Below are positions 40,519 through 49,796 of a stretch of 64,000 nt of DNA, in pieces; position 1 is the stretch's first letter; each line of letters opens with the position of its first letter. Both the position numbers and the translations under genes were made by a program. Origin of the DNA: Cellulomonas xylanilytica (GTDB lineage Bacteria; Actinomycetota; Actinomycetes; Actinomycetales; Cellulomonadaceae); NCBI RefSeq assembly GCF_007989805.1, contig NZ_BJUB01000003.1, positions 62,001-126,000 on the forward strand, in the 5' to 3' direction. The notes under the pieces were generated by a model. That model was not told the DNA's origin and did not search any database. It saw only the letters and a program-made list of their open reading frames with translations.

Positions 40519-42090
40519 TCAGCGGCGCACGAGCGTCGGCAGGCCGAGGACCACCGGACCGGTCGGTCCACCCGTCCCGCAGGCATCGCCCGCACCGCCG
40601 TGGCTGTGCTCGTCGGTGCCCGTGCGGCGCCGGTCCCACGCGTCGCCCGACGCGGTGCGGCGGACGAGGAACGTCCCCCCGGTCAGGGCGGAGTCCGCGA
40701 CCAGGTGGTACGGCGCTGCGTGCGTGACCTCGACCGTCACCAGGTCGCCCGGGCGCGGGGCGTCCGACGCATCGGCCGGCAGGGCGAGGTGCACGAGGCG
40801 GTTGTCGGCGGCGCGGCCCGTGACGCGGTGCGTCGAACCGTCCTTGCGCCCCTCGGTCTCCGCGACGAGCACCTGGACGGTGCGGCCGACCTGGGCCCGG
40901 TTCTCCTCGTGGGAGATGCGGTCCTGCAGGGCCGTCAGCCGCAGGAACCGCTCCTGCACGACGGCCTTGGGCAGCTGGTCGGGCAGGTCGAACGCGGCCG
41001 TCCCCGGGCGCGGCGAGTACTGGAACGTGAACGCCGACGAGAACCGCGACGCCTCGACCACGCGCAACGTCTCCGCGAAGTCCTCCTCGGTCTCCCCCGG
41101 GAAGCCGACGATGATGTCGGTCGTGATCGCGGCGTCGGGCATCGCGGCCCGCACCCGGTCGAGGATGCCCAGGAACTTCTCCGAGCGGTACGAGCGGCGC
41201 ATGGCCCGCAGGATGCGGTCGGAGCCCGACTGCAGCGGCATGTGCAGCTGCGGCATGACGGTCGGCGTCTGGGCCATCGCCTCGATGACGTCGTCGGTGA
41301 ACGCGGCGGGGTGCGGAGACGTGAAGCGGACCCGCTCGAGACCCGGCACCGCACCTGTGGCGCGCAGCAGCCGGGCGAACGCGCCGCGGTCCCCGAACTC
41401 GACCCCGTAGGAGTTGACGTTCTGGCCCAGCAGCGTCACCTCGATCGCGCCCTGGGACACGAGCGCCTCCACCTCCGCGAGGATCTCCCCCGGCCGACGG
41501 TCCCGCTCCTTGCCGCGCAGGTGCGGGACGATGCAGAACGTGCACGTGTTGTTGCAGCCGACGCTGATGGAGACCCAGCCGGCGTAGACCGACTCGCGCC
41601 GGGTGGGCAGCGTGCTGGGGAAGACCTTGAGCGACTCCTCGATCTCGACCTGCGCCGCGGCGTTGTGGCGTGCGCGCTCCAGGAGGGCCGGCAGGACGTC
41701 GAGGTTGTGCGTGCCGAACACGACGTCGACCCACGGCGCGCGCTCGACGATGCCCGAGCGGTCCTTCTGGGCGAGGCAGCCCCCGACCGCGATCTGCATG
41801 CCGGGCCGCGCCCGCTTGGCCGCGGCGAGCCTGCCGAGGTTGCCGTAGAGCTTGTCGGCGGCGTTCTCGCGGACCGCGCACGTGTTGATGACGATGACGT
41901 CCGCGTCCTCGTCGGCGGCCTGGGCCGGGCTCGCCGCGACGTAGCCCGCCTCCTCGAGCATCCCGGCCATGTGCTCGGAGTCGTGCACGTTCATCTGGCA
42001 GCCGAGCGTCTTGACCAGGTAGGTGCGTGCGGCGTCGCCGGAGGGCACCGGGTGCAGGTCCGGCAGGGCGGCGGGCAGGGTCGTGGACAT
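40519..42090 (-). CDS. miaB: tRNA-2-methylthio-N6-dimethylallyladenosine synthase
   Basis: 523-aa radical-SAM methylthiotransferase acting on the i6A37 made by MiaA. The N-terminal UPF0004 domain has three cysteines for the auxiliary cluster ([29 protein letters not shown]). The radical-SAM CxxxCxxC is in [18 protein letters not shown]-terminal TRAM domain ([15 protein letters not shown]) follows, then a Gly/Thr/His-rich tail. The ATG at 42090 ([11 protein letters not shown]) is chosen; an in-frame GTG lies immediately upstream. The gene is convergent with the YbjN pair (4-bp gap) and divergent from gluA. Confidence 0.95.
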   Translation of the reverse strand: MSTTLPAALPDLHPVPSGDAARTYLVKTLGCQMNVHDSEHMAGMLEEAGYVAASPAQAADEDADVIVINTCAVRENAADKLYGNLGRLAAAKRARPGMQIAVGGCLAQKDRSGIVERAPWVDVVFGTHNLDVLPALLERARHNAAAQVEIEESLKVFPSTLPTRRESVYAGWVSISVGCNNTCTFCIVPHLRGKERDRRPGEILAEVEALVSQGAIEVTLLGQNVNSYGVEFGDRGAFARLLRATGAVPGLERVRFTSPHPAAFTDDVIEAMAQTPTVMPQLHMPLQSGSDRILRAMRRSYRSEKFLGILDRVRAAMPDAAITTDIIVGFPGETEEDFAETLRVVEASRFSSAFTFQYSPRPGTAAFDLPDQLPKAVVQERFLRLTALQDRISHEENRAQVGRTVQVLVAETEGRKDGSTHRVTGRAADNRLVHLALPADASDAPRPGDLVTVEVTHAAPYHLVADSALTGGTFLVRRTASGDAWDRRRTGTDEHSHGGAGDACGTGGPTGPVVLGLPTLVRR

Positions 42091-42201
42091 CACCGACAAG
42101 GGTACGGCCGCTCGCCGTGAGCCCCTCACCTGGGATCTTGCTTGACGGGTGCGTTGCCGAACCGTGACCCTCGCGGCTCGCCAGATCAGGCGATCCCCCC
42201 A

Positions 42202-42207
42202 TAGGTT
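42202..42207 (+). promoter_or_regulatory. Candidate -10 of a leaderless gluA transcript
   Basis: TAGGTT, 6 nt, then the ATG at 42214. No -35 consensus at the proper distance. Confidence 0.5.
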
Positions 42208-42213
42208 CATCCA

Positions 42214-42996
42214 ATGGTGGACATCTCAGCCGCACCGCCCGCCCCGACCGGCACGACGACCGACGCCCTCGTCGAGCTCCGCGGGGTCGACAAGCACTTC
42301 GGCGCCCTGCACGTGCTCCAGAACATCGACCTGACCGTGCGACGCGGTGAGGTCGTGGTCATCATCGGGCCGTCGGGGAGCGGAAAGTCGACGCTCTGCC
42401 GCACGATCAACCGGCTCGAGACCATCGACTCCGGCACCATCGTCCTCGACGGCGTGCCGCTCCCGGCCGAGGGCCGCGCGCTCGCCCGGCTCCGGGCGGA
42501 CGTCGGGATGGTCTTCCAGTCGTTCAACCTCTTCGCGCACAAGACCGTGCTGGACAACGTCGTGCTGGGCCAGGTCAAGGCCAAGGGCGTGAAGCCGGCC
42601 AAGGCCAAGGAGATCGCGCTCGCCCTGCTCGACCGGGTGGGGGTGCGCAACCAGGCCGACAAGCTCCCCGCCCAGCTCTCCGGCGGCCAGCAGCAGCGCG
42701 TCGCGATCGCGCGCGCCCTGGCCATGCAGCCGAAGGTCATGCTGTTCGACGAGCCGACGTCGGCGCTGGACCCCGAGATGATCAACGAGGTGCTCGACGT
42801 CATGGTCGGCCTCGCCAAGGACGGCATGACGATGATCGTCGTCACCCACGAGATGGGCTTCGCCCGCCGGGCCGCGAACCGCGTCGTCTTCATGGACGGC
42901 GGCCAGATCGTCGAGGAGTCCGACCCCGAGACGTTCTTCACCGCCCCGAAGAGCGAGCGCGCGCGTGACTTCCTCTCGAAGATCCTGACCCACTGA
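42214..42996 (+). CDS. gluA: Glutamate ABC transporter ATP-binding protein
   Basis: 260-aa ABC ATPase of the polar amino acid class. Walker A is [18 protein letters not shown], the Q loop [14 protein letters not shown], the signature [15 protein letters not shown] and Walker [15 protein letters not shown], with the His switch in [10 protein letters not shown]. It is the first gene of a four-gene operon with a lipoprotein binding protein and two permeases, the order of gluABCD in Corynebacterium glutamicum. Substrate specificity (glutamate, possibly other acidic amino acids) comes from that synteny. The ATG at 42214 is preceded by a leaderless-type promoter. Confidence 0.92.
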   Translation: MVDISAAPPAPTGTTTDALVELRGVDKHFGALHVLQNIDLTVRRGEVVVIIGPSGSGKSTLCRTINRLETIDSGTIVLDGVPLPAEGRALARLRADVGMVFQSFNLFAHKTVLDNVVLGQVKAKGVKPAKAKEIALALLDRVGVRNQADKLPAQLSGGQQQRVAIARALAMQPKVMLFDEPTSALDPEMINEVLDVMVGLAKDGMTMIVVTHEMGFARRAANRVVFMDGGQIVEESDPETFFTAPKSERARDFLSKILTH

Positions 42997-43052
42997 CCCT
43001 CACCCCCACTGAGAACGACCCGACACTGCACACCACACGAAGGGGACACACC

Positions 43053-43925
43053 ATGCGCAGAGGACGACTGGTCCTGGCACTCGCTGCCGCGGCCACGCTC
43101 ACGCTCGCCGGCTGTTCGAGCGGCGACGGCGGCGACACCGACACCGACGCCGGCGCGACCAGCGAGGAGACGGAGGCGACCGGCGGCGCCGAGGGCACCA
43201 TCAAGATCGGCATCAAGTTCGACCAGCCCGGCATGGGCTTCCAGGACGGCAGCGAGTACACCGGGTTCGACGTCGACGTCGCGAAGTTCGTGGCGGGCGA
43301 GCTGGGGTACGGCGAGGACCAGATCGAGTGGGTCCAGGCACCGTCGGCACAGCGCGAGACGCTGCTGCAGAACGGCCAGGTCGACATGATCTTCGCGACC
43401 TACTCGATCACCGACAAGCGCAAGGAGGTCGTCTCCTTCGCCGGTCCGTACTTCGTCGCCGGGCAGGACCTCCTGGTCGCCGCGGACGACGACTCCATCA
43501 GCGGCCCCGAGGACCTCGAGGGCAAGAACCTCTGCTCGGTCACCGGCTCCACGTCCGCCCAGCGCATCAAGGACGAGTACGCCGCGGGCACCAACCTGCT
43601 CGAGCAGCCGGGCTACGCCGAGTGCGTCACGGCCCTGACCGCCGGCACGGTCGACGCGGTCACGACGGACGACATCATCCTGGCCGGCCTGGCCGCCGTC
43701 CCCGCCAACGAGGGCAAGGTCAAGGTCGTCGGCAACCCGTTCTCCGAGGAGAACTACGGCGTCGGCCTCCCCAAGGAGAGCGACCAGTGCGAGGCCATCA
43801 ACGAGGCCATCACCAAGATGGTCGACGACGGCACCTGGCAGGAGCTGCTCGACAAGAACGTCGGCGCCTCCGGCTACAAGGCGAACGAGGACCTGAACCC
43901 TCCGACGCCCGCCGCCTGCGCCTGA
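43053..43925 (+). CDS. gluB: Glutamate ABC transporter substrate-binding lipoprotein
   Basis: 290 aa with a lipoprotein signal (MRRGRLVLALAAAATLTLAGCSS, lipobox LAGC), a short Gly/Asp/Thr-rich linker and a family-3 solute-binding fold (IKIGIKFDQPGMGF, YTGFDVDVAKFVAGELGY, MIFATYSITDKRKEVVSFAGPYF). ATG at 43053 with AAGGGGA upstream. It binds the amino acid outside the membrane and passes it to GluC/GluD. The 71 bp after the gene hold a very strong hairpin that may set the ratio of binding protein to permeases. Confidence 0.92.
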   Translation: MRRGRLVLALAAAATLTLAGCSSGDGGDTDTDAGATSEETEATGGAEGTIKIGIKFDQPGMGFQDGSEYTGFDVDVAKFVAGELGYGEDQIEWVQAPSAQRETLLQNGQVDMIFATYSITDKRKEVVSFAGPYFVAGQDLLVAADDDSISGPEDLEGKNLCSVTGSTSAQRIKDEYAAGTNLLEQPGYAECVTALTAGTVDAVTTDDIILAGLAAVPANEGKVKVVGNPFSEENYGVGLPKESDQCEAINEAITKMVDDGTWQELLDKNVGASGYKANEDLNPPTPAACA

Positions 43926-43934
43926 CCCCCTGAC

Positions 43935-43975
43935 GGACCGGTGGCTCGCGCGTCAGCCGCGCGAGCCACCGGTCC
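43935..43975 (+). terminator. Intra-operon hairpin between gluB and gluC
   Basis: Perfect 18-bp stem GGACCGGTGGCTCGCGCG with a 5-nt loop, starting 10 bp after the gluB stop and ending 21 bp before gluC. Its strength suggests partial termination or 3'-end protection of the gluAB message. Confidence 0.75.
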
Positions 43976-43996
43976 CTCCAAGAGCAAGGAGCGTCG

Positions 43997-44686
43997 GTGG
44001 ACGACGGCTACTTCCAGCAGTTCCTGTCGCTGTTCGACGAGTTCGACGTACCCGCGGCGTTCTGGGTCAACATCCAGCTGACGTTCTTCGCGGGCATCCT
44101 GGCGCTCATCCTCGGCACCGTCCTGGCGACGATGCGCATCTCCCCTGTGCCGAGCCTGCGCTGGGCCGGGTCGACGTACGTGACGCTCCTGCGGAACACC
44201 CCGCTGACGATCATCATGGTCTTCTGCGTGCTCGGGCTCTGGGGGCAGCTGGGCGTCACCCTCTCCCCCGACTTCCAGACCAACTTCTTCCGGCTCGCGG
44301 TCGTCGGCCTCACCGTCTACCACGCGGCGTTCGTCTGCGAGGCCCTGCGCTCGGGCGTCAACACGGTGCCCGTGGGACAGGCCGAGGCAGCCCGCGCCAT
44401 CGGGCTCTCGTTCTGGCCCGCCGCCCGGCTGATCATCCTGCCCCAGGCCTTCCGCGGCTCGGTGGCCCCCCTGGGCAACGTGCTGATCGCGCTGACCAAG
44501 AACTCGACCGTCGCCGCTGCCGCGTCCGTCGCTGAGGCCTCCGGGCTCATGCGCACCATGATCGAGTTCCGGCCCGACGTGATCCTCGCGATCTTCCTCA
44601 CCTTCGCCTTCGGGTTCGTCCTCATCGTCGTGCCGATCGGCCTGGCGACCACCGCACTCTCGCGACGACTGGCGGTGGCCCGATGA
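43997..44686 (+). CDS. gluC: Glutamate ABC transporter permease GluC
   Basis: 229-aa inner-membrane permease of the HisM/GltJ class. About five hydrophobic spans and the EAA loop (GQAEAARAIGLSFWPAARLIILPQAFR) that contacts the ATPase are visible, as well as the family motif YVTLLRNTPLTIIMVF. The GTG at 43997 has AAGGAG upstream (43988-43993). Its stop overlaps the gluD ATG (ATGA), so the two permeases are made in equal amount and likely form a heterodimer. Confidence 0.92.
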   Translation: MDDGYFQQFLSLFDEFDVPAAFWVNIQLTFFAGILALILGTVLATMRISPVPSLRWAGSTYVTLLRNTPLTIIMVFCVLGLWGQLGVTLSPDFQTNFFRLAVVGLTVYHAAFVCEALRSGVNTVPVGQAEAARAIGLSFWPAARLIILPQAFRGSVAPLGNVLIALTKNSTVAAAASVAEASGLMRTMIEFRPDVILAIFLTFAFGFVLIVVPIGLATTALSRRLAVAR

Positions 44687-45543
44687 GCACCCTGTTCGAC
44701 GTCCCCGGACCCGTCGCCCGCCGACGCATGGTGTGGGTCAACATCGCCGCGACCATCGTCGTCGCCGGCATCGCCGTGTGGGTGCTCCTGCGCCTCCAGG
44801 AGAAGGGTCAGCTCGACCCCGCCCTCTGGAAGCCGTTCCTGACGGCGAGCCCGTGGGTCAACTACCTGATCCCCGGGCTGATCGACACCCTCACGGCTGC
44901 CGGCATCTCCATCGTCACCTCAGCGGTGTTCGGGTTCGTCTTCGGGCTGGGTCGCCTGTCCGGATCCCGCGCCGTGCGCGCGGCCAGCGGCGCGATCGTG
45001 GAGTTCTTCCGCGCCGTCCCCGTGCTCCTGATGATGATCTTCTTCTACCTCGGTCTCGGTCAGCTGAGGATCCTCGACCCGTCCGACGTCCCGCTCGTCG
45101 CCGTCGTGCTCGGCCTGACGTTCTACAACGGCTCCGTGTTCGCCGAGCTGGTGCGCTCCGGCGTGCACGGCCTGCCCCGCGGTCAGCGGGAGGCCGCCCT
45201 CGCCGTCGGGCTGCGCGACGGTCAGTCGCTGCGCCTCGTCGAGGTGCCGCAGGCCCTCATCGCCATGCTCCCCGCGATCACCAGCCAGCTGGTCGTCATC
45301 CTCAAGGACACCGCGCTCGGCGTCATCATCACGTACCCCGACCTGCTCGACGCGGCCCGCCGGTTCGGCTCCGGCAACGGCAACATCCTGCAGTCGCTCG
45401 TCGTCGCCGCGCTGATCTTCATCGTCATCAACTACGCCATCACCAAGTTCGCCGACCGGCTGGCGGGACGCGTGGGTCGCCGCACGGCGGGCAAGCCGCG
45501 GGCGGAACCGCCCAGCCTGGTCGTGGCGACCGGGAACGACTAA
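44683..45543 (+). CDS. gluD: Glutamate ABC transporter permease GluD
   Basis: 286-aa permease, partner of GluC. It has an N-terminal span (VWVNIAATIVVAGIAVWVLL), a periplasmic stretch, then the transport core with VEFFRAVPVLLMMIFFYLGL and the EAA loop GQREAALAVGLRDGQSLRLVEVPQAL. The Lys/Arg-rich C-terminus is cytoplasmic. The ATG at 44683 overlaps gluC. The TAA stop overlaps that of the convergent RNase Y gene by 4 bp (CTAA). Last gene of the operon; I saw no terminator hairpin. Confidence 0.92.
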   Translation: MSTLFDVPGPVARRRMVWVNIAATIVVAGIAVWVLLRLQEKGQLDPALWKPFLTASPWVNYLIPGLIDTLTAAGISIVTSAVFGFVFGLGRLSGSRAVRAASGAIVEFFRAVPVLLMMIFFYLGLGQLRILDPSDVPLVAVVLGLTFYNGSVFAELVRSGVHGLPRGQREAALAVGLRDGQSLRLVEVPQALIAMLPAITSQLVVILKDTALGVIITYPDLLDAARRFGSGNGNILQSLVVAALIFIVINYAITKFADRLAGRVGRRTAGKPRAEPPSLVVATGND

Positions 45544-47039
45544 CCAGCGGTCGCGCTGGCGCGCATCTCCCGGACGACGGTCACGGTGATCTCGCCCGGG
45601 TACGCCAGGTCGGCCTCGATGTGGCGGGCGATCGCGACCGCCAGCTGCGGCAGGGCACGGTCGTCGACCTCGGACGGCTCCACGATCACGCGCACCTCGC
45701 GGCCCGCGGACATCGCCAGCGCACGCCGCACACCGGCGTGGGCGGCCACGAGCTGCTCGAGCTTGTCGATGCGTTCGACGTACTGACCGAGCTCCTCGCG
45801 CCGGGCTCCAGGGCGAGACGCCGAGATCGCGTCCGCGACCTGCACGAGCACCGCCTCCACCGTCTCCGGTGGCACCTCGTCGTGGTGCGCGGCGATCGCG
45901 TTCACGATCGACGCGGACTCCCCGTGCCGGCGAGCGAGGTCGGCGCCGAGCTTGGCGTGCGTACCGGGCAGCTCCGCCGTCAGGGCCTTCCCGAGGTCGT
46001 GCAGGAACGCGCCCCGACGGGTGATCTCGACGTCCGCACCGATCTCCGCGGCGAGGGTGGCGGCGAGCTGTGCCGTCTCCACCAGGTGCTCCAGCACGTT
46101 CTGCCCGTAGGACGTGCGCAGACGCAGCCGGCCGAGCGTGCGGACGAGCGTCGGGTGCAACCCGCTCACGCCGGCCCGCTCGGCGGCGTCGTGACCCGCG
46201 GAGTCGGTGCGCTCGTCCGCGCCGGCGAGCGCCTCGGCGTACGCCTGCTCGATCCGCTGCGGGTGGATGCGACCGTCCGCCATCAGTGCTTCGAGGGTGA
46301 CCTGGGCGACCTCGCGACGTTCCGTGTCGAAGCACGAGAGGACCACCGCGTCGGGCTGCTCGTCGACCAGGACGTTCACGCCGGTGAGAGCCTCGAAGGA
46401 CCGGATGTTGCGGCCCTCCTTGCCGATGATCCGGCCCTTCATCTCGTCCGTGGGCAGCGCCAGGACGGTCAGCGGCGACTGGGTGCTCGTCGGCACGGCG
46501 AGGCGCTGCACGGCCGTGGTGACGATCCGTCGCGCACGGGCGTCCGCGGTCCGCCGGGCCTGCGCCTCGGCGCGTCGCACCTGTGCGGCGGCGTCGTTCT
46601 GCGCCTGCTCGACGAGCCGGCGGGTCAGCTCGGCGCGGGCGTCGTCGGCGGTGACGCCGGTCACCGACTCCAGCTCGGCGAGCGCCTCCCGTTCCGCCGC
46701 GGCCGCGCGTGCGGCTGCCGCGCGCTCCGACTCCTCCAGGACCCGCGCGCTCGTCCGGCGTGCCTCGGCTGCGGCCTCGAGCTCGACCCGGGCCCGCCGC
46801 TCGAGCTCGTCGATCTCGGCCCGGTCGCGGGCAGCCGACTGCTCGCGCTCGGTCAGCCGCTTCTCGCGCCGTTCGACGTCCTCACGCATCGCGCGTGCGG
46901 CGTCCTTGATGGAGGCGACGTCGGCCTCGGCACGGGAGCGCTGCAGGCCGGCCTCCCGCCGGGCGACGAGGACGAGGACGAGGGCCACGAGGCACGCGCC
47001 GAGCAGTCCGACGATCGTGCCGATGGCGCCTGCATCCAC
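45540..47039 (-). CDS. rny: Ribonuclease Y
   Basis: 499-aa membrane-bound endoribonuclease that starts mRNA decay. Order: N-terminal membrane helix (IVGLLGACLVALVLVLVA), long Ala/Glu/Arg coiled coil (about residues 35-165), KH domain (MKGRIIGKEGRNIRSFEALTGV), and HD domain with the metal-binding HDLGKA and the earlier His in LEHLVETAQLAA. The start is a GTG at 47039 with AGGAGG 6 nt upstream; the ATG at 47099 gives 20 extra residues and has no ribosome site. It is monocistronic between gluD and recX. Confidence 0.93.
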   Translation of the reverse strand: MDAGAIGTIVGLLGACLVALVLVLVARREAGLQRSRAEADVASIKDAARAMREDVERREKRLTEREQSAARDRAEIDELERRARVELEAAAEARRTSARVLEESERAAAARAAAAEREALAELESVTGVTADDARAELTRRLVEQAQNDAAAQVRRAEAQARRTADARARRIVTTAVQRLAVPTSTQSPLTVLALPTDEMKGRIIGKEGRNIRSFEALTGVNVLVDEQPDAVVLSCFDTERREVAQVTLEALMADGRIHPQRIEQAYAEALAGADERTDSAGHDAAERAGVSGLHPTLVRTLGRLRLRTSYGQNVLEHLVETAQLAATLAAEIGADVEITRRGAFLHDLGKALTAELPGTHAKLGADLARRHGESASIVNAIAAHHDEVPPETVEAVLVQVADAISASRPGARREELGQYVERIDKLEQLVAAHAGVRRALAMSAGREVRVIVEPSEVDDRALPQLAVAIARHIEADLAYPGEITVTVVREMRASATAG

Positions 47040-47175
47040 AACGTCCTCCTGGTCCGACCGCACGTCGCGCAGCGGTGCCGGTGCGCGGGGTGCGGCCATT
47101 GTCGCGCACAGTCACCGCCGTTCGGTCACACGGCCCTCGGAGTCGGGACCGGTGTGTCCCGAGCCGTCCGAAAGG

Positions 47176-47763
47176 TCACCGTGTCTCGTCGAACCCGTCC
47201 ACGTCGAGGTCAGACGGCGCGTCCTGCGCCGCGAGCTCCTCGCGCACGAGCTGCGCCACGAGCCCCGGTGGGTAGCCCCTGCGCCCGAGCGCCGCGAACG
47301 TCCGCCGGGACCGCGTCTGCGGGTCCAGGCCGGCGGTCGAGGCGAGCTTGCGCCGGACGAGGGCCCGCGCGGCCGACTCCTCGTCATCCGCGTCGACCTG
47401 CGCCAGCGCGTCGCCGGCCACCTCCTCGTCGATCCCCCGACGCCGGAGCTCGACCGCGATCGCCCGGCGGGAGAGCCCGCGCTCGGCGTGCCGCGTCCGG
47501 ACGACCATCCGGGCGTACTCGACGTCGTCGATCAGCCCGACCTCGGTGAACCGGTCGAGCACCCGCTCCGCGACCTCGTCGGGAACGTCCTTGCGTGCCA
47601 TCGCCTCGGCGAGCTGCGCGCGGCTGCGGGGCGAGGAGGTCAGGAGCCGCAGCGCGATCGCCCGCGCCACGGACTCCTGGTCCGGCTCCGCATCCTGTGC
47701 CGCTGCACCCGTCGAGGGCGGCTCGGTGCCGAACCGCCCTCGACGTCGGGTACTGCTGGTCAT
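47176..47763 (-). CDS. recX: Regulatory protein RecX
   Basis: 195-aa helical repeat protein that binds and inhibits RecA filaments. The three-helix RecX repeats are visible (RAIALRLLTSSPRSRAQLAEAM, DVEYARMVVRTRHAERGLSRRAIAVELRRRG, ARALVRRKL). The first ~28 residues are disordered. It begins 8 bp after the recA stop, the usual recA-recX operon, and is therefore likely SOS-induced with recA. Confidence 0.92.
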   Translation of the reverse strand: MTSSTRRRGRFGTEPPSTGAAAQDAEPDQESVARAIALRLLTSSPRSRAQLAEAMARKDVPDEVAERVLDRFTEVGLIDDVEYARMVVRTRHAERGLSRRAIAVELRRRGIDEEVAGDALAQVDADDEESAARALVRRKLASTAGLDPQTRSRRTFAALGRRGYPPGLVAQLVREELAAQDAPSDLDVDGFDETR

Positions 47764-47771
47764 GAGGCTGC

Positions 47772-48812
47772 TCAGAAGTCCACGGCCGGCACGGCGTCCG
47801 CGGGCGCGTCGACCCGGGCACCGATGCCGAGCTTCTCCTTGATCTTCTTGTCCAGCTCGATGGCCAGGTCGGGGTTGTCACGCAGGAACCCGCGGGCGTT
47901 CTCCTTGCCCTGGCCCAGCTGGTCGCCCTCGTACGTGTACCAGGCGCCGGACTTGCGCACGAAGCCGTGCTCCACGCCCATGTCGATGAGGCTGCCCTCG
48001 CGGGAGATCCCGACCCCGTAGAGGATGTCGAACTCCGCCTGCTTGAAGGGCGGGGCCATCTTGTTCTTGACGATCTTCACGCGGGTCCGGTTGCCGACGG
48101 CCTCCGTGCCCTCCTTGAGCGTCTCGATACGACGGATGTCCAGGCGCACCGACGCGTAGAACTTCAGCGCCTTGCCACCCGTGGTGGTCTCGGGCGAGCC
48201 GAACATCACGCCGATCTTCTCGCGGAGCTGGTTGATGAAGATGGCCGTGGTGCCGGACGAGTTGAGCGCCCCCGTGATCTTGCGCAGCGCCTGGGACATG
48301 AGCCGGGCCTGGAGGCCCACGTGGCTGTCGCCCATCTCGCCCTCGATCTCGGCCTTGGGCACGAGCGCGGCGACCGAGTCGACGACGATGATGTCGATGG
48401 CGCCGGAGCGGATCAGCATGTCCATGATCTCGAGCGCCTGCTCGCCGGTGTCCGGCTGGGAGACGAGCAGCGCGTCGGTGTCGACGCCCAGCTTCTTGGC
48501 GTACTCCGGGTCCAGCGCGTGCTCCGCGTCGATGAACGCGGCGATGCCACCGGCCTTCTGCGCGTTGGCGACCGCGTGCAGCGCGAGCGTGGTCTTGCCG
48601 GAGGACTCCGGGCCGTAGATCTCCACGACCCTGCCGCGCGGCAGCCCGCCGATGCCGAGAGCGACGTCCAGGGCGATGGAGCCGGTGGGGATGACCTCGA
48701 CCGGCGCGCGGCCGTCGTCCCCGAGCCGCATGATCGACCCCTTGCCGAACTGGCGGTCGATCTGGCTGAGCGCGGCCTCGAGGGCCTTCTCGCGATCCTT
48801 CGGTGCGGGCAT
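47772..48812 (-). CDS. recA: Recombinase RecA
   Basis: 346-aa strand-exchange recombinase and SOS co-protease. Walker A is [12 protein letters not shown], the catalytic Glu lies in [13 protein letters not shown], Walker B is [24 protein letters not shown], and the [31 protein letters not shown] region holds the L2 loop. The acidic C-terminus is short. ATG at 48812 with GAGGT upstream. A LexA box adjoining a TAGGCT -10 lies 175 bp upstream. RecA activates cleavage of LexA, whose gene is also in the window. Confidence 0.98.
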   Translation of the reverse strand: MPAPKDREKALEAALSQIDRQFGKGSIMRLGDDGRAPVEVIPTGSIALDVALGIGGLPRGRVVEIYGPESSGKTTLALHAVANAQKAGGIAAFIDAEHALDPEYAKKLGVDTDALLVSQPDTGEQALEIMDMLIRSGAIDIIVVDSVAALVPKAEIEGEMGDSHVGLQARLMSQALRKITGALNSSGTTAIFINQLREKIGVMFGSPETTTGGKALKFYASVRLDIRRIETLKEGTEAVGNRTRVKIVKNKMAPPFKQAEFDILYGVGISREGSLIDMGVEHGFVRKSGAWYTYEGDQLGQGKENARGFLRDNPDLAIELDKKIKEKLGIGARVDAPADAVPAVDF

Positions 48813-48980
48813 GTCGACCTCGTCTGTCTCGAGCAGCTGCTGCTGCGGTACGGGGGCTGGTCTTTGTCACGAGCGACGCTATGTCCGACCACCGACATAC
48901 CGACCGCTCCGCCCGCACCCCGGGGGCCGGCGGCTGCCGGCGGGGGCTGTGGGCGGGTCGGTCGTGCACCCGCGTCCGTC

Positions 48981-49003
48981 AGCCTAGCCGAACAGGTGTT
49001 CGA
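48981..49003 (-). promoter_or_regulatory. recA promoter with LexA box
   Basis: On the minus strand TCGAACACCTGTTCGG (49003-48988) is an SOS box with one outer mismatch, directly followed by TAGGCT (48986-48981), a good -10. LexA binding would block the -35/-10 spacer. The 5' leader to recA is then about 160 nt. Confidence 0.82.
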
Positions 49004-49019
49004 TGCACGCGACACGCCG

Positions 49020-49796
49020 TCAGCGTGTCGGCACCAGCTCGATCTGGTCGCCGGGCTCCACCACGTGCACCTGCACGGACGGCGCGACCCGTGCGGCCGC
49101 GTGCGCGAACGCCGGCCCCGCGCGGTCCATCCAGCCGGGCGGGAGGCGTCGCGACACGGGGGCGTGCAACGTCCCCCAGTGCACCGGGACCGCGGCCCGC
49201 GCCCCGACGACGGCACAGGCGCGCGCCGCCTGCACGGCATCCATGTGCCCCCCGGACAGCCGCGGTCCCCAGCCGCCCACGGGCACCAGCGCGAGGTCGA
49301 TCGGACCGCCCGCGAGCGCGGGGATGTCCGCCATCGCCGCGAACGGCGCGGTGTCCCCCGCGAACCAGACACGGAACGACCTGGTCGCCACCACGAACCC
49401 GTGCGTCGCGTTCGGCCGGTGGGGCATCGGCCGGTGCACGTGCACGGCGGGGACCAGCCGCAGCCGGACGTCGGAGCCCGGGACCTGCCACCAGTGCGTG
49501 TCGGAGAGCCCGACGGCCGCGCCGACGCCCCGGCCGCGCAGCCACCGGGCGTTCGCGGGTGCGGTCAGCACCGGGACGTCGGGCAGCAGACGCAGCGAGC
49601 CGAGCTCGGCGTGGTCGTGGTGCAGGTGGGACAGCAGGACCGCGTCGGCGCCCTGCCAGTCCTGGCGCCGGGGTGCCGCGCCCCGGCGGCGCAGCAGCCC
49701 GGCGTGGCGGAGCAGGAGCGGGTCGGTGAGCAGGCGGACGCCGTCGACGTCGAGCACGGTGCTCGCGTGCCCCAGCCAGCGCAGCCGCAGGGTCAT
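49020..49796 (-). CDS. MBL-fold metallo-hydrolase (UlaG/NAPE-PLD-like)
   Basis: 258-aa metallo-beta-lactamase-fold hydrolase. The dinuclear metal site is formed by HLHHDHAE, the later Asp in VWFAGDTAPF and His in PVHWGTLHAP. The opening RLRWLGHASTVLDVDGVRLLTDP is typical of the UlaG/NAPE-PLD branch, which includes lactonases and phosphodiesterases. The ATG at 49796 overlaps the stop of the membrane phosphatase gene (ATGA), so the two probably act in one pathway, perhaps on phospholipid or nucleotide derivatives. That is inference. Confidence 0.85.
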   Translation of the reverse strand: MTLRLRWLGHASTVLDVDGVRLLTDPLLLRHAGLLRRRGAAPRRQDWQGADAVLLSHLHHDHAELGSLRLLPDVPVLTAPANARWLRGRGVGAAVGLSDTHWWQVPGSDVRLRLVPAVHVHRPMPHRPNATHGFVVATRSFRVWFAGDTAPFAAMADIPALAGGPIDLALVPVGGWGPRLSGGHMDAVQAARACAVVGARAAVPVHWGTLHAPVSRRLPPGWMDRAGPAFAHAAARVAPSVQVHVVEPGDQIELVPTR

